The notes under the pieces are model-generated. The model was not told where the DNA came from. It saw only the letters and a list, made by a program, of their open reading frames with translations, and did no database searches. Shown here piece after piece: positions 44,440-53,054 of a DNA stretch of 64,000 nt. Source of the DNA: Gammaproteobacteria bacterium HGW-Gammaproteobacteria-2 (GTDB lineage: Bacteria; Pseudomonadota; Gammaproteobacteria; Xanthomonadales; Xanthomonadaceae); the NCBI GenBank assembly GCA_002840015.1, contig PGZE01000003.1:57758-121757 (forward strand). Direction: 5' to 3'. Within the stretch, counting starts at the first letter, position 1. Every line of letters starts with the position of its first letter. A program made the translations under genes and the position numbers.

Positions 44440-45060
44440 ATGCGACTGATTCATACTTTTACTGCGTTGTTCCTTGCTCTGATTCTGACAGCATGTTCGC
44501 CCACCGGCATACGCTCGGCGGGCGCACCACCCGCGCCGACCGAAGCAGCAGTGGCTGCTTACCTGATCGGCGTTGATGATGTAGTGCAAGTTTCGGTATG
44601 GCGCAACCCTGAACTGGGCATCATCGTCCCGGTACGACCTGACGGAATGATTTCGGTGCCGCTGATTGGCGATGTTGCAGCGGGTGGTCGCACCCCGGCG
44701 AATGTCGCCGCTGACATTCAGGGAAAGCTCGCAGTTTACGTCCGCGACCCGCAGGTTGCCGTCATCCTCACCGAGCTTCGCAGCCACGAATACCTCTCGC
44801 GCGTGCGGGTGACTGGCGCTGTGCGGCAACCCGTATCCATCCCGTTCCGCCAGGGCATGACCGTGCTTGACGCAGTGCTGGCCGCAGGTGGCACGACCGA
44901 GTTTGCTGCGCCGGATCGCTCGGCGCTGTATCGCAAAAGCGACAGTGGTAGCCGCAGCTACAGCGTGCGCCTGGATCGCATCCTCGACCGGGGTGATTTG
45001 TCGACCAACTTCCAGGTAGCGCCTGGCGATGTGATAACGGTGCCGGAACGCGTGTTATGA
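44440..45060 (+). CDS. Polysaccharide export lipoprotein (Wza-like, XrtA-type)
   Basis: A 206-residue precursor with lipobox LTAC. It has a Poly_export domain (YLIGVDDVVQVSVWRNPELG) and one SLBB domain (RVTGAVRQPVSIPFRQGMTVLDAVLAAGG). It is shorter than Wza (about 380 residues) and lacks its C-terminal membrane helix, as in the short export proteins of exosortase-linked EPS loci. GGGGAG sets the ATG at 44440. The stop overlaps the next start (ATGA). Confidence 0.9.
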   Translation: MRLIHTFTALFLALILTACSPTGIRSAGAPPAPTEAAVAAYLIGVDDVVQVSVWRNPELGIIVPVRPDGMISVPLIGDVAAGGRTPANVAADIQGKLAVYVRDPQVAVILTELRSHEYLSRVRVTGAVRQPVSIPFRQGMTVLDAVLAAGGTTEFAAPDRSALYRKSDSGSRSYSVRLDRILDRGDLSTNFQVAPGDVITVPERVL

Positions 45061-46631
45061 ACCAAAACGCCGGTGACTGGCCCATCGTTGAAAGTCAGTC
45101 TTCATTGCTTGCCGTGTTGCCGGTTGCGCTGGAAGAATCGCGCCGCCGCATAGTATCTGTCGCAGCGGTTTTTGCGGTGCTTGCGTTGTGCGCGCTGGCA
45201 CTGGGAATCGCACTACCCAAGCGTTATTCAGCCACCACCAGCATTCTCGTTGAACAGAGCAACATCATCGGGCCACTGATGGAAGGTCGCGCGGTGCCAA
45301 CAGGTGTAGTCAATCGTGCCAGCATCGCGAGGCAAGTGGCGTTCAGCCGCAAAGTGATGAGCGATATTCTGGATTCCGGTGGTTGGCTTGTCGACAATCC
45401 GAGTGCGTTGGAACAAGAAAAGCTGATTGAAAAAATTACCGACCGAACGGACATCTCCAACCCGCGACCGAATCTGATACAGATCAGCTATGCCGACCCG
45501 GACCCAAAGCGCGCATTTACAGTCACTGAGAAGTTTGCCGAGTTGATGATCAATGAAAGCCTGGCCACCAAGGAGCGCGAGAGCCGCGATGCGTATGAGT
45601 TTATAGATTCGCAAGTGCGCCAATATCACGCCAAGCTGACCGATGCCGAGGCTAAACTGGAAGCCTATCGCCGCAAGAACCCCGACGCACGTCCAGGCAT
45701 CGAGGCTGACGTCACCGCACGGATTGGCGAATTGCGTCGGCAGATCGAAACCTCGCGCATGGAGTTGGTCGATCTGCAATCACAGGATTCTTCGTTACGA
45801 TCCCAGCTATCTGGTGAGAGTGAAATATCGATGGTTCATACCCGCGCTGGGCAATTTCGTGCGCGTTTGGCGGAATTGCAAAGTGAACGCGACACGTTGC
45901 TACTTAACTATACCGATCAGCATCCGGATGTTGTTCGCGTCCAGCATCAAATTACTGATCTGCAGGAAGATCTACGGCGTGAAGACGCACGTGCAGACAC
46001 GCGCCTGTCTGAGACACCAACGGCGCTTGATGGCTCGGTATCCTACAACCCGCTGTACGGCGAATTGAAAAGCAAGCTTGCCGATATCAGCAGCCGCAGC
46101 GCAGCGGCCATATCACGCATTGCCGCTGGTGAAGCCATGCTGGCACAGGAAATCGAACGCAGCGGGCGGATCGCGGCTTCCGAGAGTTCACTGGCCGAGC
46201 TGACCCGCGATTACGAAGTGAACCGCGATCTGTATCAGGACTTGCTCAAGCGCCGCGAAAACGCGCGGGTCTCAATGAACCTTGATGCCGAACGGCGCGG
46301 CCTGAGCTTTCGCATCCAGGAGCCCGCGACCATGCCCCTGCGTCCCAGTGGTTTGCGCCTTTTGCACGTCGCCGGCGCTGGCTTGGTGTTCGCAATGGCT
46401 ACGCCGTTGGTGCTGTTGTTCGTCCTGATCAAACTTGATCCGAGGGTGCGCACAACCTTGCGCATTGAGCGCGAAGCCGGGCTTCCGGTATTGGGCACCG
46501 TTCCATCGTATCGCACACGTGAGCAGCGTTCGCGCGCCACACGCCGATATGCGACGGCAGCGCTTCTGGTGGCAACCGTACCTGTGGCTTACTTTCTTGT
46601 GTTTGCGCTCAAGTTGGCACACACGTTATGA
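45057..46631 (+). CDS. Chain-length determinant protein (Wzz/GumC-like)
   Basis: A 524-residue inner-membrane protein. First membrane helix at about residues 26-46, a long periplasmic part with heptad helices (about 165-390, for example AKLEAYRRKNPDARPG), then LLHVAGAGLVFAMATPLVLLF and a third hydrophobic segment near the C-terminus. It controls EPS polymer length together with a tyrosine kinase domain, here encoded separately by the next gene. No kinase domain is fused. Four-base overlaps on both sides. Confidence 0.9.
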   Translation: MNQNAGDWPIVESQSSLLAVLPVALEESRRRIVSVAAVFAVLALCALALGIALPKRYSATTSILVEQSNIIGPLMEGRAVPTGVVNRASIARQVAFSRKVMSDILDSGGWLVDNPSALEQEKLIEKITDRTDISNPRPNLIQISYADPDPKRAFTVTEKFAELMINESLATKERESRDAYEFIDSQVRQYHAKLTDAEAKLEAYRRKNPDARPGIEADVTARIGELRRQIETSRMELVDLQSQDSSLRSQLSGESEISMVHTRAGQFRARLAELQSERDTLLLNYTDQHPDVVRVQHQITDLQEDLRREDARADTRLSETPTALDGSVSYNPLYGELKSKLADISSRSAAAISRIAAGEAMLAQEIERSGRIAASESSLAELTRDYEVNRDLYQDLLKRRENARVSMNLDAERRGLSFRIQEPATMPLRPSGLRLLHVAGAGLVFAMATPLVLLFVLIKLDPRVRTTLRIEREAGLPVLGTVPSYRTREQRSRATRRYATAALLVATVPVAYFLVFALKLAHTL

Positions 46632-47374
46632 ATGACAAACCCGTCAACTCCCACGATTCCTCGGCGCGCCCGCAGCCGCACTTGCCGCCAGGACGCTCCA
46701 TTGCGCGAATGGATCAACACACAGCGCTCACTCCCGTGCAAATGGATGCACGCTCGTTGATCCATCGCAACAGTGAGGCCAAGGTAGGTGTTGAGGCATT
46801 CCGTGAATTACGCACCCGCCTGCTGACTATGGCGAGCGGAAATTTCGTCACGCTGATTGCTTCAGTCAGTCGAGGCAGCGGCGGCAGCTTCGTTGCCCGA
46901 AACCTTGCAGCTGCAATGGCGTTTGATGAAGCAAAAAGCGCGTTGCTGATTGATTGCGATCTGCGTCATCCATCGCAACATCTCACCCTGCAAGTTGATC
47001 CAGAGCATGGTGGCTTGATCGATTTGTTGGAGGCAGAACAGGCACAGATATCCGACGCACTCTACCCGACTGGCGTACCGCGATTGCGTGTGTTACCAAC
47101 TGGGAAAACACGGGAAATGGGTGCCGAATATTTCTCGTCTGTGCGGATGAGACTGCTCATTGATTCATTGCGCAGCCGCTATCCTGATCGCTACATATTT
47201 CTCGATGCTCCACCAGTACGTGGTGCGCCAGATGCGCGCATTCTCGCCGAACTGGCCGATATCGTTGTGCTGGTTGCCGGTTATGGCCGCGATACGCCAG
47301 CGTCCATCGCACAGGCTGCGGCCAATTTTGATCCCGGCAAGTTTGCTGGCGTGGTGTTCAACGAGGGGGTGTGA
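46628..47374 (+). CDS. BY-kinase-like (CpsD/CapB) protein with degenerate P-loop
   Basis: A 248-residue MinD-like protein. The Walker A' motif LLIDCDLRHP and the Walker B-like FLDAPP fit bacterial tyrosine kinases of EPS loci. The Walker A site, however, reads SRGSGGSFVARN: the usual PGEGKS/T lysine is glycine. There is also no tyrosine-rich C-terminal tail (it ends VVFNEGV). It may be catalytically dead and act as a structural partner of the chain-length protein. Overlaps that gene by four bases. Confidence 0.85.
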   Translation: MNDKPVNSHDSSARPQPHLPPGRSIARMDQHTALTPVQMDARSLIHRNSEAKVGVEAFRELRTRLLTMASGNFVTLIASVSRGSGGSFVARNLAAAMAFDEAKSALLIDCDLRHPSQHLTLQVDPEHGGLIDLLEAEQAQISDALYPTGVPRLRVLPTGKTREMGAEYFSSVRMRLLIDSLRSRYPDRYIFLDAPPVRGAPDARILAELADIVVLVAGYGRDTPASIAQAAANFDPGKFAGVVFNEGV

Positions 47375-47375
47375 C

Positions 47376-48695
47376 ATGCGGCGATTTCTGAAGCAACCGC
47401 ACATTCGAAGCTCATTGGCATTCGCTTCGACCTCGCTGCTGGCTCTGGCTTCTCCCGTCAATGCCGTGGACATTGATTACCAAGTCGGCGTGTCTGCGTT
47501 GAGCAGCAACAATATCGCATTGAGCAACACAAACACGGTGGATGACACCGTGTTGTCGCCGCAGATCCGCTTCGATGCTTCGCAGGCGGGGTCGGTGTTG
47601 AACCTGAAAGCACGCGGCGAGTATCAGTATCTGGATTACCTCGACAACACGTTCGGCAACGAGTCGCGCAGCGAGTTTGCCGGACAACTTGAATGGATGT
47701 TCTTGCCACAGCGCTTGCACTTTGTCGTTGAGGACTACTTGAGCAGTCAGCCTACCGACGTGCTCACTGCTTTTACACCCGGCAATCAGCAACAGATCAA
47801 CGTATTCACCGCAGGGCCACGTTTTTTCGCTCGCCTTGCTGAGGCGACACGCGCGCAGGCTGAATTGCGGTACAGCAACACCTGGGCCGAAGAAACCAAG
47901 GAGTTCAATGGCGATCGTTATGGCGCATCGGCGCGATTGCTTCGCGATATCGATTCGTCGCGGCATGTCGGCATCAATGCCGAGGCATCGCAAGTGCGAT
48001 TTGACCGTGCGCAGCCTGTAGATTACGAGCGCTACGATGCATTTGCCTCGTACAACGAAGAGCGCGAGCGCATCACCATGGGCCTCGATCTGGGTTACTC
48101 AAAGCTCAATCGCGATGATGGCAGGTCAAATGATTCCGCACCTTTGTTGCGTGCCAATGTGGAATGGGCAGCCGGGACCCGCAGCACCTTGAGTACCAAT
48201 ATCAACTATGAGTTTGCAGATGCGGCGGGGGATGTGGTTTCGCGCGCCAGCCTGATCGATGGCCCGATCATCGGAACGCTGAGCAATGCCGAGTTACTGG
48301 CCAATGCAGAAGTCTTTCGTCAGACGCGCTTTTCGCTTGGCTATCGTTATGTGGGTGAGCGCTGGAGTGTGCAGACGAGCCCTTATTACCAGCGAATCAA
48401 TTATCAGGAATCGCTGACACCCGACCAGACCAGTCGTGGCGGATTCGCTGCAGCTGATGTCCGCCTTCGCCCACTTCTCAGCCTCGGCGCGCAAGCCGTT
48501 TATGAGCGGCGACGTTTTGCCACGCCAACAAGTCGGGTGGATCGCGATTATTCCCTGCAACTGACCATAACCCAAGAGTTGACGCGGCATTGGCTTGCGC
48601 GACTGGGCTTTCAGCGCAATGAGCGAAACAGCGATGACCGCTTGCAGAGCTACAACGAAAACCAGATTTTCATCGATGTGTTCTGGCGCAGATGA
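47376..48695 (+). CDS. Outer-membrane beta-barrel protein of EPS locus
   Basis: A 439-residue protein with a signal peptide (SLAFASTSLLALASPVNA) and a mature part of alternating amphipathic strands (NLKARGEYQYLDYLD, RFSLGYRYVGERWSVQTSPYYQRINY, DYSLQLTITQELTRHWLARLGF). This matches the outer-membrane barrel proteins regularly found between the kinase and deacetylase genes of exosortase-linked EPS loci. Likely an export porin. The start is ATG 47376, two bases after the kinase stop. Confidence 0.8.
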   Translation: MRRFLKQPHIRSSLAFASTSLLALASPVNAVDIDYQVGVSALSSNNIALSNTNTVDDTVLSPQIRFDASQAGSVLNLKARGEYQYLDYLDNTFGNESRSEFAGQLEWMFLPQRLHFVVEDYLSSQPTDVLTAFTPGNQQQINVFTAGPRFFARLAEATRAQAELRYSNTWAEETKEFNGDRYGASARLLRDIDSSRHVGINAEASQVRFDRAQPVDYERYDAFASYNEERERITMGLDLGYSKLNRDDGRSNDSAPLLRANVEWAAGTRSTLSTNINYEFADAAGDVVSRASLIDGPIIGTLSNAELLANAEVFRQTRFSLGYRYVGERWSVQTSPYYQRINYQESLTPDQTSRGGFAAADVRLRPLLSLGAQAVYERRRFATPTSRVDRDYSLQLTITQELTRHWLARLGFQRNERNSDDRLQSYNENQIFIDVFWRR

Positions 48696-49516
48696 TCGCA
48701 ATGCACGCAATGGATAGTGGGCCAACTTCGAAGCCCCGCTCTCGCCCGACCGTGGCGTTGATGTATCACGCGCTGTCTGGCGTCGATGAGCGCGGCCAGG
48801 ATCCACATTACACGCTCAGCGAGGAGGGGTTTCGCCAACATCTCAAGCAGATCGGCTTGCGCGAAGGGATGGGCACCAGCGCAAGAGACTGGCTGGGCTC
48901 TGACAAAGGCATTGGCACCATAATCACCTTTGATGACGGTCATCTCAGCAACCATCGTATTGCACTGCCTGCGCTGATCGAACATGGCATGCGCGCCGAC
49001 TTTTTCATCAATCCGGCGACCGTTGGCTGCCCTGGGTTCGTCAATTGGTCTGACCTGCGCGAGATGTCGGCATCAGGGATGTCGATTCAATCGCATGGCT
49101 ATGATCACCAATTCTTGACAGATCTTTCTGCCAAGCGCCTACGTGAAGCGCTTTATGCGGCACGATTGGAAATCGAAGATCGCGTTGGTTTGCCAGTCAA
49201 TCTGTTGGCGCCGCCGGGTGGGCGCGTCCCTGAAAATCTCGAAACAATCGCGCAAGAGTGTGGCTACACAAGGGTGTTTGCGTCGCATCCCGGGCGCTTG
49301 CGCGCAAACGATGATCGCACCATCCTGCCACGTTTGGCAGTTACGGCGAATTGCGACACACAAACCGTTTCGCGTTGGCTCAGTGGGAAACGCGCCGCCC
49401 TGTTTCGGTTACAACTGCGCTACCACGCCCTTGCTGCGGTAAAACGTGCGCTTGGCAATGCGTTGTATGAGCGTACACGTGCCCGCATATTGCACGATCA
49501 CGGGTCGAGCGCATGA
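48692..49516 (+). CDS. Polysaccharide deacetylase (NodB domain)
   Basis: A 274-residue carbohydrate esterase 4 protein. Motif 1 is TFDDGH (metal-binding second Asp), motif 2 SHGYDH (the two histidines), motif 3 LLAPPGGRVPEN. It removes N- or O-acetyl groups from the polysaccharide. No signal peptide is clear, so the site of action is uncertain. Starts in the ATGA overlap with the barrel gene. Confidence 0.88.
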   Translation: MIAMHAMDSGPTSKPRSRPTVALMYHALSGVDERGQDPHYTLSEEGFRQHLKQIGLREGMGTSARDWLGSDKGIGTIITFDDGHLSNHRIALPALIEHGMRADFFINPATVGCPGFVNWSDLREMSASGMSIQSHGYDHQFLTDLSAKRLREALYAARLEIEDRVGLPVNLLAPPGGRVPENLETIAQECGYTRVFASHPGRLRANDDRTILPRLAVTANCDTQTVSRWLSGKRAALFRLQLRYHALAAVKRALGNALYERTRARILHDHGSSA

Positions 49517-50658
49517 CTGTGCTGCTCTGGACATCATTGCTGGTGGTTGGTTTTGCTTACGCCGGTTATCCGCTGGTGATGGCTCTCATTGCATGGCTTC
49601 GGCCACTGCCGATACAGACGGGTGACATTACACCTAGTATTGATGTGTTGCTGGTAGTGCATAACGGCGCATCATGGGTTGCAGCCAAACAGCACAATTT
49701 ACTGGCGCTGGATTATCCGCACGAGCGCTTGCGCATTCATATCGTGTGCGATGGCTGCACCGATAACACCGAAGCGCTGTTGCGTGCAAATGCCCATCCC
49801 TTGGTACATATTCACGCATTCGCTGAACGAGGCGGAAAATCTGCCAGCATTGGCAAGGTGTTGCCGTTGCTCAATAACGAGTTGGTGCTTTTCACCGATG
49901 TGCGTCAACGCCTCGATGTGCAGGCTGCGCGCGCTCTGGCGGCGGTGTTCGCTGATACCACAGTGGGTGCTGCAAGCGGCGAGCTGGTATTGGAAAATGC
50001 CACGGGTTATGGCAAGGGGATCGATGCGTACTGGCGATACGAAAAGCTGATTCGTCGTATCGAATCGTCCAGCGGCTCGTTGGTTGGCGTCACCGGCGCC
50101 TTGTATGCGGCGCGTAGAACCGCGCTGCCCGAGGTGCCGGCAGGTCTGGTCCTGGACGATATGTGGATACCCCTGTGTATCGCGAAAAAAGGTCTTCGCG
50201 TGGTGTTTGTTCCTGTGGCACGCGCGTTTGATCAGGCCGCCGCCGATGCCCAGGCCGAACAGCATCGCAAACGTCGTACGTTGGCAGGCAACTTTCAGTT
50301 ACTGCATCGCTGGCCACAGCTGGCCATCCCTGGCGCGCATCCATTGGCGTGGCGGCTTTGGGGGCACAAGTGGCTGCGCTTGCTGGCACCATGGTTATTG
50401 CTGACAGCCTATATCAGCAATGCCGTGCTGGCGCTTCACAACCCGTTATACGTTTCGTTGTTTATCGCGCAGTCGTTTGGCTATGCACTGGTTGCCCTTG
50501 GCCGGTGGTTCCCGGCAACGTTGGCGCTGGTGCCAGTGCGGCTGGCTAGCGCCTTTTTCACCCTCAACCTCAGCGCGGCTCGGGCGTTGATCGATTACCT
50601 GTGCAAACGCGATGGCCATCTTTGGCAGGTAACGCATCTGGAAAAGGCGTCGCAATGA
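49513..50658 (+). CDS. Family 2 glycosyltransferase, membrane-bound
   Basis: A 381-residue GT2 protein. An N-terminal membrane helix precedes the GT-A domain (IDVLLVVHNGASW, HIVCDGCTDNT); LFTDVRQRLD takes the place of the DxD motif, and RRTLAGNFQLLHRW resembles the QxxRW motif of processive synthases. Three to four helices follow. It is likely to add sugars at the inner face of the membrane. Four-base overlaps with both neighbours. Confidence 0.85.
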   Translation: MTVLLWTSLLVVGFAYAGYPLVMALIAWLRPLPIQTGDITPSIDVLLVVHNGASWVAAKQHNLLALDYPHERLRIHIVCDGCTDNTEALLRANAHPLVHIHAFAERGGKSASIGKVLPLLNNELVLFTDVRQRLDVQAARALAAVFADTTVGAASGELVLENATGYGKGIDAYWRYEKLIRRIESSSGSLVGVTGALYAARRTALPEVPAGLVLDDMWIPLCIAKKGLRVVFVPVARAFDQAAADAQAEQHRKRRTLAGNFQLLHRWPQLAIPGAHPLAWRLWGHKWLRLLAPWLLLTAYISNAVLALHNPLYVSLFIAQSFGYALVALGRWFPATLALVPVRLASAFFTLNLSAARALIDYLCKRDGHLWQVTHLEKASQ

Positions 50659-53054
50659 CCAACACACCGCCAATCAAGCGTGTCTTGTACGTAGTTTCTT
50701 TGTTTCCGTGCTGGTCGGAGACATTCATCGTGCGCGAAATCCAGACCCTGATCGCCGATGGCGTCGATGTCCGCATCCTTTCGCTAAAGCCGCCGTCCGA
50801 GAAGCTCGTGCAAGTGGACGCCAAGGCATTGTCTGAGCGGACGCACTACCCTGACTTGGGCTTGGGCGGTGTGATCTCCACCGCGATGACCGTTATTCTC
50901 CATCCATTTACATCACTGACTTGCATCGCCGCAATTGTTGCGGACATGTGGCGTACGCCGACTGTTTTGCTGAAGTCGCTGGTTGCGCTGTCGCGAGGAT
51001 TGCAGCAGGTACGTTGGCTTAATGGCTTTGACCCTCAGCTCGTTCATGCCCATTGGGCCACATACCCATCCACCGTAGCTTGGGCGTTGGCTCGCATCAC
51101 CGGCAGACGTTTTAGTTTCACTTGTCACGCGCATGACATTTTTCTCGATCACCAGTTGCTTTCACGAAAGGTCGAAGAAGCGGCGTTGGCTGTCACCATT
51201 TCTCGTTACAACATCGATTGGCTTTCGCAGCATGTCAGTGCGCAGGCTTTGCCAAAGCTGGCTGTGATCCATTGCGGCGTTGACGTGCAACGCACAGCGT
51301 GCCAACTCGATGGTCGCAACGGACAGCACATTGTTGCCGTTGGCCGACTCGATCCGATCAAGGGATTCGATGTCCTGATCGATGCCTTGCACCTGTTGAG
51401 TGAGCGCGGCATCGATTATCGCTGCACGGTGATTGGCGAAGGCCCTTTGCGTACTGAACTGGAAGCAAAATCGCGTGCCCGCAGCATCAGTGAGCGCATT
51501 GACTGGGTGGGCGCGCTACCCCAGGAGGCGGTGCAGGCAGCATTACGCGATGCTGCGATCTTCGCCCTGCCCTGCCAGGTCGCTGCAGATGGCAACCGCG
51601 ACGGGATACCTGTGGCGCTGATGGAAGCCATGGCCAGCGGGTGCGCGGTGGTGACCACGGCGGTTTCAGGAATCCCCGAGTTGGTCGAAGACGGCGTCGA
51701 TGGTTTGCTGGTTGCCGAGCGCGATGCGACGGCGTTGGCCAACGCATTGCAGCAATTGATTGAGCATGCGGAGTTGCGTCGGCGGTTGGCGATAGCGGCT
51801 CGCGCGCGTGTGGAAACCGATTTTGACGCGCAGACCGAAGCGCGCAAATTACGCACGCTGATGAGTTCTGCAGCTAATGGCCGCAAACGCTTGCTGGTGG
51901 TCATCGACGAAATGGAAGTTGGCGGCAGCCAGCGCCAGACCGTGCAATTACTCACGCATCTCGACCGCAACAGATGGCAGCCTGAGCTGGTGTATTTTCG
52001 CGAACGCTCGTTCCTGATCGACGAGCTGGAACGGGCCGGCGTGCGGGTTCACCATCTACCCAAGCGCGGGCGTATCGATCCTGGTTTTTTTCTGGCGCTG
52101 GCGCGGGTGTTGCGGCGCGGACGTTACGACATCGTGCATGCATTTTCTCTGACTGCCGAAATCTGGACGTTGTTGGCGTTGCGCATGCAACGGCAGCGAC
52201 CGCCGTTTGTCGGATCAATCCGCGGACTTTATCTAAACCAGACAATGTGGTTCTGGCGAATCAAACGCTTTATTTTGTCGCGGAGTGCGGCTGTCATATC
52301 CAACTCAGCCGCAGGCGCCGACGTTGCCGCACGGCTGGGCTGTCATGATCGCGAAAACATTGACGTGATCGGCAACGGCGTGCAGATCCCTGCACCCATT
52401 TCGACGCGCGAACGCATTATCTTGCGCGAGCAAACCGGCGTGCCGGATGATCGCGTTTTCGCATTGTTCGTTGGTCGATTGGTCGATCAGAAGAACGTGT
52501 TCTGCCTGCTCGATGCGATTGCCGCTCTGCCTGCCGAACAGCGCCCGTGGCTGGCACTGGTTGGTGATGGCCCGCTTCGCGCCCGCTTGTCGGCACACGT
52601 CGACAAGATTGGTATTGGCGCACAAACGGTGTTTCTTGGCGAGCGAACCGACTCCACGTCATTGATGCAGATCGCAGATTTTCTGGTCCTTCCCTCACAC
52701 GAAGAAGGCATGTCCAATGTCCTGCTCGAAGCGATGGCAGCGGGTTGCCCGGTCATCGCATCGGCAGTGGGTGGCAATCCCGAACTGGTGAGCCACGAAC
52801 ACACCGGCCTGTTGTTTCCCAGCGATGACCGGACGGCATTGGCGCGGTGCATCACACGCCTGACTGGCGATGCCGCTCTGCGCAAAAGCTTGTCTTGCCA
52901 AGCGCGTGTACGCGCCGAAAGCCAGCACTCGAACAGCGCGCTGGCCTTGGCTACACAAAAGGTTTACGAACGTTGTATGGATGCCGATGATGCCCGTGCG
53001 CGTTCTGCGCGACGCTCCCCTGCCAGCCCAACCAGTGAAAGTGACCACGCATGA
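50655..53054 (+). CDS. Tandem fused family 4 glycosyltransferases
   Basis: A 799-residue protein with two GT-B fold units. Unit 1 (about 1-415) has VGRLDPIKGFDVLIDAL and EX7E-type EAMASGCAVV; unit 2 (about 420-780), beginning RLLVVIDEMEVGGSQRQT, has VGRLVDQKNVFCLLDAI and LLEAMAAGCPVIAS. Each should add one sugar from a nucleotide donor. Fusion of two full GT4 enzymes is uncommon and would couple two successive steps. The start is in an ATGA overlap; a Ser/Arg-rich tail ends it. Confidence 0.9.
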   Translation: MTNTPPIKRVLYVVSLFPCWSETFIVREIQTLIADGVDVRILSLKPPSEKLVQVDAKALSERTHYPDLGLGGVISTAMTVILHPFTSLTCIAAIVADMWRTPTVLLKSLVALSRGLQQVRWLNGFDPQLVHAHWATYPSTVAWALARITGRRFSFTCHAHDIFLDHQLLSRKVEEAALAVTISRYNIDWLSQHVSAQALPKLAVIHCGVDVQRTACQLDGRNGQHIVAVGRLDPIKGFDVLIDALHLLSERGIDYRCTVIGEGPLRTELEAKSRARSISERIDWVGALPQEAVQAALRDAAIFALPCQVAADGNRDGIPVALMEAMASGCAVVTTAVSGIPELVEDGVDGLLVAERDATALANALQQLIEHAELRRRLAIAARARVETDFDAQTEARKLRTLMSSAANGRKRLLVVIDEMEVGGSQRQTVQLLTHLDRNRWQPELVYFRERSFLIDELERAGVRVHHLPKRGRIDPGFFLALARVLRRGRYDIVHAFSLTAEIWTLLALRMQRQRPPFVGSIRGLYLNQTMWFWRIKRFILSRSAAVISNSAAGADVAARLGCHDRENIDVIGNGVQIPAPISTRERIILREQTGVPDDRVFALFVGRLVDQKNVFCLLDAIAALPAEQRPWLALVGDGPLRARLSAHVDKIGIGAQTVFLGERTDSTSLMQIADFLVLPSHEEGMSNVLLEAMAAGCPVIASAVGGNPELVSHEHTGLLFPSDDRTALARCITRLTGDAALRKSLSCQARVRAESQHSNSALALATQKVYERCMDADDARARSARRSPASPTSESDHA

